DNA of 40,467 bases from an uncultured Varibaculum sp. (GTDB taxonomy: Bacteria; Actinomycetota; Actinomycetes; Actinomycetales; Actinomycetaceae): positions 1-40,467 of the forward strand of contig NZ_CABTZZ010000017.1 in NCBI RefSeq assembly GCF_902489465.1. Direction: 5' to 3'. Positions within the stretch are counted from its first letter, which is position 1, and the number at the start of each line of letters is the position of its first letter. Positions 17,624 to 26,310 of the stretch are shown here, in pieces. A model generated the notes under the pieces. That model was given only the letters and a program-made list of their open reading frames with translations, searched no databases and was not told where the DNA came from. The position numbers were made by a program, and so were the translations under genes.

Positions 17624-18409
17624 TTAGTAGCTGAGCGGTAAATCCGGGTATTCAGCTTGCCAAGTTTGCCGATAGTAATCGGTAAGTTGCAATTTGCTGG
17701 CGGCAGCTTCATCAGCGATGATGATGGCGTTTAGGTGGTACTGCAAAATGGAGGCGGGCCAAAAAGCACTGACCGCTCCCTCTACCGTTGCGGCAACGGC
17801 ATCGGCTTTTTGAGAGCCGAAAGCCAGCAATACTGCTTGCCCTGATTTCATAATGGTGGATAGCCCCTGCGTGACTGCCTGCTTGGGGACATTAGCTTCA
17901 TCGTTATCAAAGAAGCGGGCATTGTCGGCAATAGTTTGGGCAGTTAAGGTCACCACATTTGTGGGGTTAGCCAGGCAGCCGGTAGGTTCATTAAAACCGA
18001 TATGGCCATCGGCACCGATACCGAGAATCTGTAAATCAACTCCGGGAGCGATTTCTTCTTCATAGGTGCGTGCAGCCTGGTGAGGATCGGAAGCAGAGCC
18101 ATCGGGGGTGTGCAAATTCTCGTCCTTTAGACCGGTCTTTTCGCTGCCAACCAGTTCACGGCGCAATACGTTACGGTAGCGTTCGGGGTGGTCAGGAGCG
18201 ATCCCGACATATTCATCTAAAGCCCAGGCAGTGCATTCTTCCAGGCTAAAATGTCCCTGCGCGTGGGCGGCGCGTAGCTCAGCGTATAGTCCTTCCGGGG
18301 TAGACCCAGTTGCTACCCCCAACCTAAATCCCGGTTTGACTTGGGGAATAATAATTTTTGCCGCTAGTTTAGAGGCGTCTTCGGGGGTGGGGGTAATCGC
18401 AATATGCAT
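17624..18409 (-). CDS. nagB: Glucosamine-6-phosphate deaminase
   Basis: Converts glucosamine-6-phosphate to fructose-6-phosphate and ammonia, feeding amino sugars into glycolysis. GVATGSTPEGLY is the phosphate loop; LDEYVGIAPDHPERY carries the catalytic aspartate; GIGADGHIGFNEPT is the signature with the proton-relay histidine. Length 261 residues, as in E. coli NagB. ATG 18409 is preceded by an excellent AAGGAG on the - strand. No nagA or transporter gene is adjacent, so it stands alone here. Confidence 0.96.
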   Translation of the reverse strand: MHIAITPTPEDASKLAAKIIIPQVKPGFRLGVATGSTPEGLYAELRAAHAQGHFSLEECTAWALDEYVGIAPDHPERYRNVLRRELVGSEKTGLKDENLHTPDGSASDPHQAARTYEEEIAPGVDLQILGIGADGHIGFNEPTGCLANPTNVVTLTAQTIADNARFFDNDEANVPKQAVTQGLSTIMKSGQAVLLAFGSQKADAVAATVEGAVSAFWPASILQYHLNAIIIADEAAASKLQLTDYYRQTWQAEYPDLPLSY

Positions 18410-18534
18410 GTAGATCTCCTTCGATAGACTTGTCAGCTTTGGCTAGTTAAAGTCCCCTCTATTATTTCACACTGCTACTTACTTGTTATTTTGGTGCCCG
18501 AAAACCGGAAAACTATTGATTTGAAGAGGAAAAA

Positions 18535-18565
18535 TGCGGGTGGGGAAGTAGCTTCCCCACCCGCA
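18535..18565 (-). terminator. glgP terminator
   Basis: Perfect 14-base stem (18535-18548 with 18552-18565) and a 3-base loop, followed on the - strand by TTTTT. It lies about 100 bases after the glgP stop and upstream of nagB. Confidence 0.88.
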
Positions 18566-18667
18566 GGCGTTCTATTAAGTTGTGATTTCTTGCTAGAAAT
18601 TCGCGGTTACTTCCAGGTGAACCTAGTAGCAATAATTAGCGACACCCGGCTCTCACCTGGGGTGACG

Positions 18668-21037
18668 CTAGATCTTTTCGCTTTCTAGCTTCCACACCTG
18701 TTCAGCATAGTCATTGATGGTGCGATCAGCGCTGAAGCGTCCGGATTCACAGATATTGATCCAGCATTTACGCGCCCATTCAATTTGGTCAGCGTATTCG
18801 AGGGCGGCGCGATCGCGCACTTCCCGGTAATCAGCGAAATCACCCAGTACGTAGTACACGTCCGCAGGTTCGTATCCGTTGGAATCTAGTAGCGAACCCA
18901 AAAGATCATGGAACAGACCGGTACCACCATCATCTAAAGTTCCATCCACAAACGCATCCAGAGTCCGTTTTAGTCCCGGCACGGTTTCATAAAGCTTGCG
19001 CGGATCGTAGGTGCACCGCAACTCGGGCAGTTCTTCTTCCTTGGCGCCGAAAACGTAGGCGTTTTCTTCCCCAACGGAATCCACGATCTCTACATTCGCG
19101 CCATCTAAAGTACCCAGGCAAAGCGCCCCGTTCATCATGAACTTCATATTGGAAGTTCCCGAAGCCTCTTTACCAGCAGTAGAAATCTGTTCGTGAATAT
19201 CGGCAGCAGGAATAATATGCTCCGCCGGGGAAACATTGTAGTTTTCGACAAATACTACTTGGATAACTTTAGAAACCTCAGGGTCACTAGCGACCAGTTC
19301 CCCAATAGTGTTGATCAGTTTAATAATCGCTTTGGCTCGTACGTATCCGGGAGCAGCCTTAGCCCCGAAAATAAATACTCGATGCGGCCAGGGCTTTTGC
19401 GGATTATCTTTGATCCGGAAATACAGATCCAAAATATATAGCGCGTTTAACAACTGACGTTTATACTCGTGCAAACGTTTAATCTGCACATCGAAAATCG
19501 CAGATGGATCAATCTTTTGTCCGGAGCGCTGTTCCAACCACTGGGCAAAGTCTCGTTTATTATCAGCTTTTACCCCGAGCAGCTGAGCCATTAGATCCGA
19601 GTCATCAGCCAGCTTGCGTAGGCTCTTGAGCTGATCCATATCGGTAACCCAGTCAGTAGAGCCCAGCTTTTCGGTAAGCAGGTTAGCTAGACGGGGATTG
19701 CACTGTTTTAGCCAGCGCCGCGGGGTAACACCATTAGTCTTGTTATTAAACTTTTGTGGCCAAATCTCGTACCAGTCTTTCAAGGTCTGCCGCTTAATGA
19801 TTTCGGTATGCAGGGCAGCCACCCCGTTAATCGAAAATGCTGCGTAGCAGGCAATCCAAGCCATATGGATACGGCCACCATGAATCGGAGACATATAGTC
19901 AATCCGGGCAACATCAAAGCCCAGTGCCTCCAGTTCCATCCGGAAGCGACGGTCAATCTCGGCTACGATCTCCAGAATCCGAGGGAATAGACGCTGGAAA
20001 ATTGCGTATTCCCAGGTTTCTAGAGCTTCAGCGAGCACCGTGTGGTTGGTGTAGGCAAAAGTGCTCTGTACGATTTGCCAGGCATCTTCCCAGTCCATCC
20101 CGTGATCGTCAAGCAGAATCCGCATCAATTCCGGAATCGCCAATACCGGGTGGGTATCATTTAGCTGGATACAATTGTATTTCGCGAAATCGTGCAGGTC
20201 ATCACCGTGATGGTTAATGTAGTTTTCTACCATGTCCTGCAGAGAGGCAGATACAAAGAAGTACTGTTGACGTACCCGCAATACTTTGCCCTCGAAAGTA
20301 GTGTCATTCGGGTACAGAACCCGGCACAGGTCAGCCACCCGTTCCCGCTCAATAATCGCATCGGTGAAACGTTGCGAATTGAAAGCGTCATAGTCGAACT
20401 CTTCCATCGGTTCTGACTTCCACAAACGCAAAGTATTTACGTTATCGGTGCCATATCCGGTGATCGGCATATCGTAGGGAATCGCCCGCACCTGCATATC
20501 TGCGAAGTTGATAAACCGGGGCTCTTCCTCGCGGCGAATAACGAAAGGATAGCCTTCCTCCATCCACGGATCCGGATGCTCACGCTGGTTACCGTTTTCA
20601 AAGGCTTGTTTAAATAGTCCGTAACGGTACAAGATTCCGTATCCGCGCACCGGCAAGTTCATAGTGGCGCAAGAATCCAGGAAGCAGGCAGCTAGGCGTC
20701 CCAATCCTCCGTTACCAAGGGAGGCATCGTGTTCGGCCTCCAGAACGTCGGTGAGATTCATACCGAAGGCGTTAGTAGCCTCTTTCGCCTGTTCTAATAA
20801 TTCCAGGTTATCCAGGTTGTTGAGCAGGGCTCTGCCCATTAGGAACTCAGCCGAGAAGTAATGCTCTTGGCGTCCCGCGGCATACTTCTGGGTGGTTGCT
20901 TCCCAATTTTCCGCGATACGTTCTACAATCGCTTGCGACATTCCTGTCCAAAACTCCATAGGAGTGGAGTCTTCAGCGCGACGACCAGAAATAGAACGGG
21001 TAAATGAACCTAAAGAATGGGTAAGGTTGTCTGCCAT
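18668..21037 (-). CDS. glgP: Glycogen/maltodextrin phosphorylase
   Basis: PLP-dependent release of glucose-1-phosphate from alpha-1,4-glucans in the cytosol. The PLP-lysine motif EASGTSNMKFMMNGALCLGT is intact. GNGGLGRLAACFLDS, RYGLFKQ, LNDTHPVLAIPELMR and KTNGVTPRRWL are classic phosphorylase segments. The 789 residues are the E. coli GlgP/MalP length. I chose ATG 21037, which has AAGGAG seven bases upstream; a TTG two codons earlier is too close to that site. The neighbouring GH13 glucosidase would supply or trim maltodextrins. Confidence 0.97.
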   Translation of the reverse strand: MADNLTHSLGSFTRSISGRRAEDSTPMEFWTGMSQAIVERIAENWEATTQKYAAGRQEHYFSAEFLMGRALLNNLDNLELLEQAKEATNAFGMNLTDVLEAEHDASLGNGGLGRLAACFLDSCATMNLPVRGYGILYRYGLFKQAFENGNQREHPDPWMEEGYPFVIRREEEPRFINFADMQVRAIPYDMPITGYGTDNVNTLRLWKSEPMEEFDYDAFNSQRFTDAIIERERVADLCRVLYPNDTTFEGKVLRVRQQYFFVSASLQDMVENYINHHGDDLHDFAKYNCIQLNDTHPVLAIPELMRILLDDHGMDWEDAWQIVQSTFAYTNHTVLAEALETWEYAIFQRLFPRILEIVAEIDRRFRMELEALGFDVARIDYMSPIHGGRIHMAWIACYAAFSINGVAALHTEIIKRQTLKDWYEIWPQKFNNKTNGVTPRRWLKQCNPRLANLLTEKLGSTDWVTDMDQLKSLRKLADDSDLMAQLLGVKADNKRDFAQWLEQRSGQKIDPSAIFDVQIKRLHEYKRQLLNALYILDLYFRIKDNPQKPWPHRVFIFGAKAAPGYVRAKAIIKLINTIGELVASDPEVSKVIQVVFVENYNVSPAEHIIPAADIHEQISTAGKEASGTSNMKFMMNGALCLGTLDGANVEIVDSVGEENAYVFGAKEEELPELRCTYDPRKLYETVPGLKRTLDAFVDGTLDDGGTGLFHDLLGSLLDSNGYEPADVYYVLGDFADYREVRDRAALEYADQIEWARKCWINICESGRFSADRTINDYAEQVWKLESEKI

Positions 21038-21208
21038 ATTCAATCTCCTTACAAGGCGTACAATTCCAAGGCTATCGGTTAAAGGGAAAATGACCGACTT
21101 AAATCCACTATTTTGGCAGTGGCATTAGTTACACCGGTTTCATGCTGATAAATGATCCCGTTTTTCCAGCTTTTCGAGGGAGTCTGAGCAGTTAAGTCCC
21201 GAAAACCT

Positions 21209-22942
21209 CTAGATTTCGATCCAGAGAGTTTGTCCGGGCGCAATTTTATCTTCACCACTGTGGCCAAAGCTATGGGAGGAACCAATTCCGGGGGTTTCCA
21301 GGAGGGTATTTGCCGAATCTCCTACTGCGACCCTCGGTAAGGGACGCGAACCAGCCCCCAGGTTAGTTACTACCACTACTTGGTGGCCAGTCGATCCGCT
21401 CACCTGTAAAGCCAGTACCTCCGGATCGCTTTCTAACCAGGTAGCTTCGCCCATTCCTAGGCCGAGGGCACGTCGAACCCTAAGCATTTTACGGTAAAAG
21501 TTTAGCGGCGAGTCGGGATCAGCCTCTTGCGTTTTAACCGAGATTTCACCCCAATCATCTGGTTGTGGCAGCCAGGCAGGGCTGGCGCCCACTGGGGAAA
21601 AGCCGAAATTAGAGCGGGGGTCATTAGACCAGGGTAGAGGTACCCGGCAGCCGTCGCGTCCTCGTACCCTAAATCCAGAACGCTGCCAAGTGGGATCTTG
21701 TCGAGCCTCATCCGGGAGCTTGGTGGCATCGGGTAGTCCCAATTCTTCCCCGTTATACAGGTAGATAGAGCCGGGTAGTCCCGCTAGGAAAGCGGTTGCT
21801 GATAAGGCTCGGGTCAGGCCGATTTCTCGATCTGGTTGCGAGTCGGTTGCCCCAATCCCGTTTTCGGTATTAGCCCCATTGGGGTAACCGAAACGGCTGG
21901 CGTGGCGAACTTTATCGTGGTTCGACAACACCCAAGTGGGAGGAGCACCTACCGAGGCCGATGCCTCCAGGGTACGGCGGATGACTTTTCTGAGCGCTGC
22001 CGGCTCCCACTGGCAGTTAACTACCGAAAAGTTGAAGGCCTGTGACATTTCGTCTTCGCGCACATACATAGCTTCTTGTTCTGGGGTATTCACCCAGGCT
22101 TCGGCCACCAGCATCCGGTCGCGCCCATATTCATCTAACACCTGGCGCCATTCGCGATAAATATCGTGCACCCCCGGCTGATTAAAGAACGGACCCACAT
22201 CGAGGGCGCGGCCATTGTCGCTATTGGGACCCTCATAATTCAGGCGATCAGGACCGACCAAATCATCGGGCAGCGCGGGATCTTTCACTAAGCCATGCGC
22301 CACATCTACCCGGAAACCATCCACCCCGCGATCTAACCAAAAACGCAGGTAGGAGCGGAAAAATTCGTGAACTTTCGGATTTTCCCAGTTGAAGTCAGGT
22401 TGGGAGGCATCGAAAATATGCAGATACCACCAGTCGCGATCGCTAGCTTTACCACTTAGAGGCTCCACTTTTGACCAGGCAGATCCACCGAACATAGACC
22501 CCCAGTTATTGGGAGTGGTGTCCACGCATTTGCGGAACATATAAATATCGCGTGCCGGATCCCCGGGCTGGGCGGCTAGCGCCTGCTTAAACAGAGGATG
22601 ATCCCAAGAGGAATGATTAGGAACCACATCGATGATGGCTTTCATGCCGCGCTCATGCAGCTGCGCGAGAACCTTATCGAAAGTCTCCAAGTCGCCATAT
22701 TCGGGATTAATATCCAGATAATCGGCTACATCATAACCGGTATCGTGCTGGGGTGAAGGGTAGAAAGGGGAAAACCAGACGGCATCGATTCCCAGTTTTT
22801 CCAGGTAATCGATTTTGTCTAAAACCCCGGCCAGATCGCCGATCCCATCCCCATTGGAATCGGAAAAAGAACGGGGATAAATCTGATAGATAGCGGCGCT
22901 ACGCCACCACTGATCCCAGTCACCTCGCTGAACGCGGTTCAT
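21209..22942 (-). CDS. GH13 alpha-glucosidase / oligo-1,6-glucosidase-like
   Basis: Cytosolic glycoside hydrolase (no signal peptide) acting on alpha-glucosidic bonds of maltose-type or isomaltose-type sugars. Family 13 motifs are IDVVPNH (region I), GFRVDVAHG with nucleophile D213, VAEAW with acid/base E281, and LSNHD with D343. The N-terminus WWRSAAIYQIYPRSFSDSNGDGIGDL is typical of the oligo-1,6-glucosidase/alpha-glucosidase branch. 577 residues; ATG 22942 has AAGGAG upstream. The gap to glgP is 171 bases with no clear terminator, so co-transcription with glgP is possible. I see nothing else of note between 21038 and 21208. Confidence 0.93.
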   Translation of the reverse strand: MNRVQRGDWDQWWRSAAIYQIYPRSFSDSNGDGIGDLAGVLDKIDYLEKLGIDAVWFSPFYPSPQHDTGYDVADYLDINPEYGDLETFDKVLAQLHERGMKAIIDVVPNHSSWDHPLFKQALAAQPGDPARDIYMFRKCVDTTPNNWGSMFGGSAWSKVEPLSGKASDRDWWYLHIFDASQPDFNWENPKVHEFFRSYLRFWLDRGVDGFRVDVAHGLVKDPALPDDLVGPDRLNYEGPNSDNGRALDVGPFFNQPGVHDIYREWRQVLDEYGRDRMLVAEAWVNTPEQEAMYVREDEMSQAFNFSVVNCQWEPAALRKVIRRTLEASASVGAPPTWVLSNHDKVRHASRFGYPNGANTENGIGATDSQPDREIGLTRALSATAFLAGLPGSIYLYNGEELGLPDATKLPDEARQDPTWQRSGFRVRGRDGCRVPLPWSNDPRSNFGFSPVGASPAWLPQPDDWGEISVKTQEADPDSPLNFYRKMLRVRRALGLGMGEATWLESDPEVLALQVSGSTGHQVVVVTNLGAGSRPLPRVAVGDSANTLLETPGIGSSHSFGHSGEDKIAPGQTLWIEI

Positions 22943-23054
22943 CTATTTCTCCTTCCCGATCAAAAGTGCTTTGAATGTATTCAGGCCTGCGGATATTTCG
23001 TTAATCCCTACGCTAGGCGGACGTTGCTGAAATTCTACGGGTTTGGGCAGTACT

Positions 23055-23145
23055 TAGCGACTTATTTGCAGCGTTGTATGCGCTTAGGCATTTTCCCTTA
23101 ACCTAACTAGTAGAGGTAGCTACCTTATTAGCAGACAAGTCGCTA
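23055..23145. repeat. Long-range inverted repeat near helicase 3' end
   Basis: TAGCGACTTATTTGC (23055-23069) pairs with GCAGACAAGTCGCTA (23131-23145) at 13 of 15 positions across 61 bases that include the palindrome GGTAGCTACC. It lies 16 bases beyond the helicase stop. It may form a structured 3' end or mark an old insertion; there is no clear T-run. Confidence 0.5.
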
Positions 23146-23161
23146 CTGTGCGAGGACGCGC

Positions 23162-24751
23162 CTAGTCTTCACTACCTTTGCGGCGACGCCGGCGCGCGCG
23201 CCGAGGACGCGGTTGGCGCTGGGTACCTGACCCTTGGTGACTATCGCGTTCCCGACGTCGATCCCGCGTGCCCCGAGAGCCTTTACCCCGTCCGCCTTTA
23301 GAGCGGCCACGAGAATTTTGCCTGCGCCCTGAGCGGCCGCGACCCCGTCCGCGACCCCCGGTTTCCCCGAGATCTTCAAGTTTTTCGGCAGCCAGTCCGG
23401 CACGTTTACGCATCGAACGCGGTAAGCGCCCTCCAGCGTCCTTAGGAATATCCAAATCGGTATAAAGGTGAGGACTGGTGTGGTAGGTTTCCACCGGTTC
23501 ATCCGCGCCCAGCGATAACTCTTTGTTGATCAGCTTCCAACGAGGCACGTCATCCCAGTCCACAAAGGTGATCGCGGTTCCCGAATTCCCGGCGCGGCCA
23601 GTGCGCCCGATGCGGTGGATATAAATTTTAGCGTCCTCGGGGCACTGATAGTTGATTACGTGGGTGACATCATCAACATCAATACCGCGAGCTGCCACAT
23701 CGGTGGCTACCAGAACATCGACTTTCTCGTGTCTAAAAGCCCGCAGCGCCTGTTCGCGGGCACCTTGCCCTAAATCGCCATGCAATGCTGCGGTCGCGAA
23801 ACCGCGTTTGCCAAGATCTTCTGCTACCCGGGCGGCAGTGCGTTTAGTGCGAGTGAAAATAATGGTGAGGCCGCGTTCGCGCGCCTGTAAAATCCGTGCC
23901 AGTACTTCTACTTTATTGAGGGCGTGGCACCGGTAAATTACTTGTCGAGTGGTTTTCACTGTGGCGCCCTGGTCATCGGGATCTTGCGCCCGAATATGGG
24001 TGGGATGTTCCATATAGCGGCGGGCTAGCGCCACAACTTCCCCGGGCATAGTGGCGGAAAACAGCATAGTGTGGCGATTGGCGGGGGTGCGCGAAAGAAG
24101 CACCTCTACGTCGGGAAGGAAACCCAAATCCAGCATTTCATCGGCTTCATCCAGCACCATAGTGCGCACTGACGACAAGCTCAGATGTCCCTGTTTCATC
24201 AGGTCAATCAGGCGACCAGGAGTACCGACTACAATCTCGACTCCTCGCTTAAGATCAGCAATTTGCGGCTCAAAAGCCCGCCCCCCATAGATTTCGCAAA
24301 TACGTACTTTGCGGCGGGCAGCTGCCTGGGCGGTCTCCCTAGCGACCTGGATAGCCAGCTCCCGGGTGGGCAAGACGATTAAGGCTTGCGGATGGCCAGG
24401 ATCTAGCAGGTCTTCGTAGCCATCTTCATCCGGTGCCACCACGTCCTCCAGAACCGGGAGCGCAAAACCCAAGGTTTTCCCGGTTCCGGTCTTTGCTTGC
24501 CCGATAATATCGTGTCGCCCGAGCGCTACCGGCAAAGTGAGGGCTTGAATCGGGAAGGGATGGATGATTCCAGCATCTTCAAGTGCCCGGCATTGCGGAG
24601 CAGAAACCCCGAAATCAGCAAAAGTTTTTTCGGAAAGATCCATAGAGGAATCGCCCACCACATCGGCTTTCGCCTGTTCAATATGCGGAGCGTGCGCCGC
24701 AGAAGTATCAGCAATTCCACTGGTTGGTTGCATATTTTCTTCAGTTGTCAA
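23162..24751 (-). CDS. DEAD-box ATP-dependent RNA helicase
   Basis: Unwinds RNA duplexes, with likely roles in ribosome assembly or mRNA turnover. Motifs are the Q motif (FADFGVSAPQ...PFPIQ), motif I AKTGTGKT, TPGRL, DEAD box VLDEADEM, motif III SAT, and motif VI HRIGRTGRAG. The last ~65 residues are an arginine/glycine-rich tail (RGRGRGRSGRR, RRARRRRRKG) expected to bind RNA. The start is uncertain: TTG 24751 has GAAAGG seven bases upstream, ATG 24733 has a weaker site, and the frame runs open to TTG 24883. Divergent from the ferritin-like gene. In Mycobacterium tuberculosis rhlE has similar neighbours (from memory). Confidence 0.93.
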   Translation of the reverse strand: MTTEENMQPTSGIADTSAAHAPHIEQAKADVVGDSSMDLSEKTFADFGVSAPQCRALEDAGIIHPFPIQALTLPVALGRHDIIGQAKTGTGKTLGFALPVLEDVVAPDEDGYEDLLDPGHPQALIVLPTRELAIQVARETAQAAARRKVRICEIYGGRAFEPQIADLKRGVEIVVGTPGRLIDLMKQGHLSLSSVRTMVLDEADEMLDLGFLPDVEVLLSRTPANRHTMLFSATMPGEVVALARRYMEHPTHIRAQDPDDQGATVKTTRQVIYRCHALNKVEVLARILQARERGLTIIFTRTKRTAARVAEDLGKRGFATAALHGDLGQGAREQALRAFRHEKVDVLVATDVAARGIDVDDVTHVINYQCPEDAKIYIHRIGRTGRAGNSGTAITFVDWDDVPRWKLINKELSLGADEPVETYHTSPHLYTDLDIPKDAGGRLPRSMRKRAGLAAEKLEDLGETGGRGRGRGRSGRRQNSRGRSKGGRGKGSRGTRDRRRERDSHQGSGTQRQPRPRRARRRRRKGSED

Positions 24752-24962
24752 TCGAATACCTTTCACGGGGATTTCCCCTGGAACTATGGAGGTAGCCGAT
24801 CGCGAAAAATCTTGGCTCTGCACGACAGAGGCCGGGGCGAGTGCCCTATAAAAAATACTTCGTTTACGAAAACGATCGGTCAACCCGTCTTCTTCTCTTC
24901 CATCCTAACCCACCATCAGGGAGGGTAAACAATATGGGTAACGCAGCTTACAGTTCTTTGGA

Positions 24963-24988
24963 AGCCGCTTTCCTTGCTAGAAGCGGCT
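24963..24988. repeat. Small hairpin between helicase and ferritin-like gene
   Basis: AGCCGCTT (24963-24970) and AAGCGGCT (24981-24988) with a 10-base loop. No T-run follows on either strand, so it is not a normal terminator. It lies in the divergent promoter region 24752-25040, where TAGGAT (- strand, 24907-24902) is a candidate -10 for the helicase. Confidence 0.4.
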
Positions 24989-25028
24989 CAAGCCTGTTCA
25001 AAAGCGAGAATCAAACCCCAAGGCGCGT

Positions 25029-25034
25029 TAGTCT
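25029..25034 (+). promoter_or_regulatory. -10 element of ferritin-like gene (leaderless)
   Basis: TAGTCT ends 6 bases before GTG 25041. The AAGAGG directly abutting the GTG is too close to act as a ribosome site, so a leaderless start is the simpler reading. Confidence 0.4.
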
Positions 25035-25040
25035 AAGAGG

Positions 25041-25646
25041 GTGAGTGACGCACAGAGACTGGGACTTATCGGATACTTCACCCTGGCTATGCAGCAGCGG
25101 TTAGCAAAAGACGCTTCGCTATGCCCCACGGTGGATCAAGAAATCGCCTTAGGACAGATGTCCGCGCGGGCTTGGGAAAACTATCAAAAGGTAGCCCAGG
25201 TTAGCCAAAATGTCGGGGTTGATCTGCCAGAAGAGATGAAGCAATATATGGGGCTGACCGTACAGCTAGAGGAACGTTTGCGTCCTACTGACTGGTATGA
25301 ACGTCTCGTCAAAAGCTACGTAACGATTGGAGCCATGGCCGATTTTAACCGGAGCTTAACTGGGGGACTCTCCTCGCAAGCACAAGACGAACTTTCCGAG
25401 GTCGCCTGGGATTGCGGGCAAGAAGCTTGGGCGGCGCCGGTAATCACTCAGGCGTGCGCTACTCAGGTGACGGTACCGGCCAGGCTGTCCCTGTGGGGAC
25501 GACGGGTGCTCGGAGATGTGCGTTCTACTTTCCGTCAGGCCATTGTGGGCTATCCCGAATTAACGGCTGAGGACGGGGAAGATATTCCCGAGGCGATCAA
25601 GGAACATCACCGGGCTCGGATGGAGCGTACCGGACTGAAGGCTTAA
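25041..25646 (+). CDS. Ferritin-like (MiaE-like) protein
   Basis: A 201-residue all-helical protein of the ferritin-like family related to the tRNA hydroxylase MiaE, frequent in actinobacteria next to a DEAD-box helicase. The N-terminal half shows helix patterns LIGYFTLAMQQRLAKDA and VDQEIALGQMSARAWENYQKV. Possible ligand positions are scattered E/D and a late EHHRARME, but I cannot identify a complete di-iron E..ExxH set with confidence. A catalytic role is therefore unproven. Start GTG 25041; no signal peptide. Transcribed towards DUF3107. Confidence 0.75.
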   Translation: MSDAQRLGLIGYFTLAMQQRLAKDASLCPTVDQEIALGQMSARAWENYQKVAQVSQNVGVDLPEEMKQYMGLTVQLEERLRPTDWYERLVKSYVTIGAMADFNRSLTGGLSSQAQDELSEVAWDCGQEAWAAPVITQACATQVTVPARLSLWGRRVLGDVRSTFRQAIVGYPELTAEDGEDIPEAIKEHHRARMERTGLKA

Positions 25647-25692
25647 TAGTGACAGAAGTTTAGCTCCTGGATAGGCGTTTAGAACCCGGAAA

Positions 25693-25736
25693 GAGGCAGA
25701 GTTTCCGCTAACCCTCGGGTGCTGCCTCGGCTTTTT
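25693..25736 (+). terminator. Terminator after ferritin-like gene
   Basis: GAGGCAG (25693-25699) pairs with CTGCCTC (25722-25728), followed by a TTTTT run at 25732-25736; the loop contains ACCCTCGGGT, itself a small hairpin. A second inverted pair, CGGTGCC and GGCACCG, lies just downstream and could serve the convergent DUF3107 gene. Confidence 0.6.
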
Positions 25737-25826
25737 GCGCGGTGCCGGGAACCCGTGAGGCGGGAATTCGTCGGGCACCGGCGGCCGGTTGAGCCAGCTA
25801 ACCCAGTAAGCCGGGTATGCGGGTGC

Positions 25827-26054
25827 TTATCCGATTCCGAATCCTACTCGCTGCGGTTGCTCCTCGCTTATCTGGCAGTAGGCGATTAAACGCGGGTTGA
25901 TAAGTACCTGCTGGTTCTGCTTATTAGTTAGCGAGAGCAACTCTTCGGGCTTATCTAAAGCTGCCTGCAAAGTGGCTTTAATCTGGTCAGCATCCATGGC
26001 TACTTCCAGCTCTAGAGTTTTGGCAACACCTTTAAGTCCCAGTGAGATATTCAC
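25827..26054 (-). CDS. DUF3107 small protein
   Basis: A 75-residue soluble protein of the actinobacterial DUF3107 family (TB9.4-like in Mycobacterium tuberculosis); function unknown. MNISLGLKGVAKTLELEV is the conserved first strand pair, and the family ends with a YCQI...RVGFGIG motif as here. It starts at GTG 26054 with GGAGG five bases upstream. Its position beside the ferritin-like gene, the DEAD-box helicase and adnAB matches the mycobacterial neighbourhood, which supports the call. Confidence 0.85.
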   Translation of the reverse strand: MNISLGLKGVAKTLELEVAMDADQIKATLQAALDKPEELLSLTNKQNQQVLINPRLIAYCQISEEQPQRVGFGIG

Positions 26055-26297
26055 GTTTTCCTCCGTTTAACAGTCGTCTAGCCTTATCCTAACTGCTTGC
26101 CACCGGGCTCTGCCCGCTTGCTAGCTAACAGCTAAAGCTTAGATACGCTTTCCAATCCTAGCGGCCACCTCCCAGGAAAATGCTGCTTGCGAGGTGGGCT
26201 CGGGGTGGAAATTTCCGGGTTACCTACAGTGAAGTCGTATCGTGAGCAGAAAATCGAGCCAGAGCAACCAAACCACTGCCGGAACTGAAGTTTTTCC

Positions 26298-26303
26298 TAT
26301 AAT
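26298..26303 (+). promoter_or_regulatory. adnA -10 element (leaderless)
   Basis: A perfect TATAAT ends 7 bases before ATG 26311, and there is no ribosome site. This argues that adnA begins at 26311 rather than at GTG 26242, since the promoter lies inside the longer frame. The -35 region (around 26274-26280) is weak. The gap 26055-26297 otherwise holds one hairpin, CCACCTC/GAGGTGG (26165-26171 and 26191-26197). Confidence 0.6.
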
Positions 26304-26310
26304 TATTCGT

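Noticed and set aside
24752..24883. N-terminal extension of the DEAD-box helicase to TTG 24883
   Set aside because: The added ~44 residues do not resemble helicase sequence, and a ribosome-site-like GAAAGG precedes TTG 24751.
25041..25646. Calling the ferritin-like protein a tRNA hydroxylase (MiaE)
   Set aside because: The fold family is plausible, but I could not identify a full di-iron ligand set, so an enzymatic name is not justified.
26242..26310. Upstream extension of adnA to GTG 26242
   Set aside because: A perfect TATAAT lies inside it, seven bases before ATG 26311, and the extra residues are low-complexity with no ribosome site.
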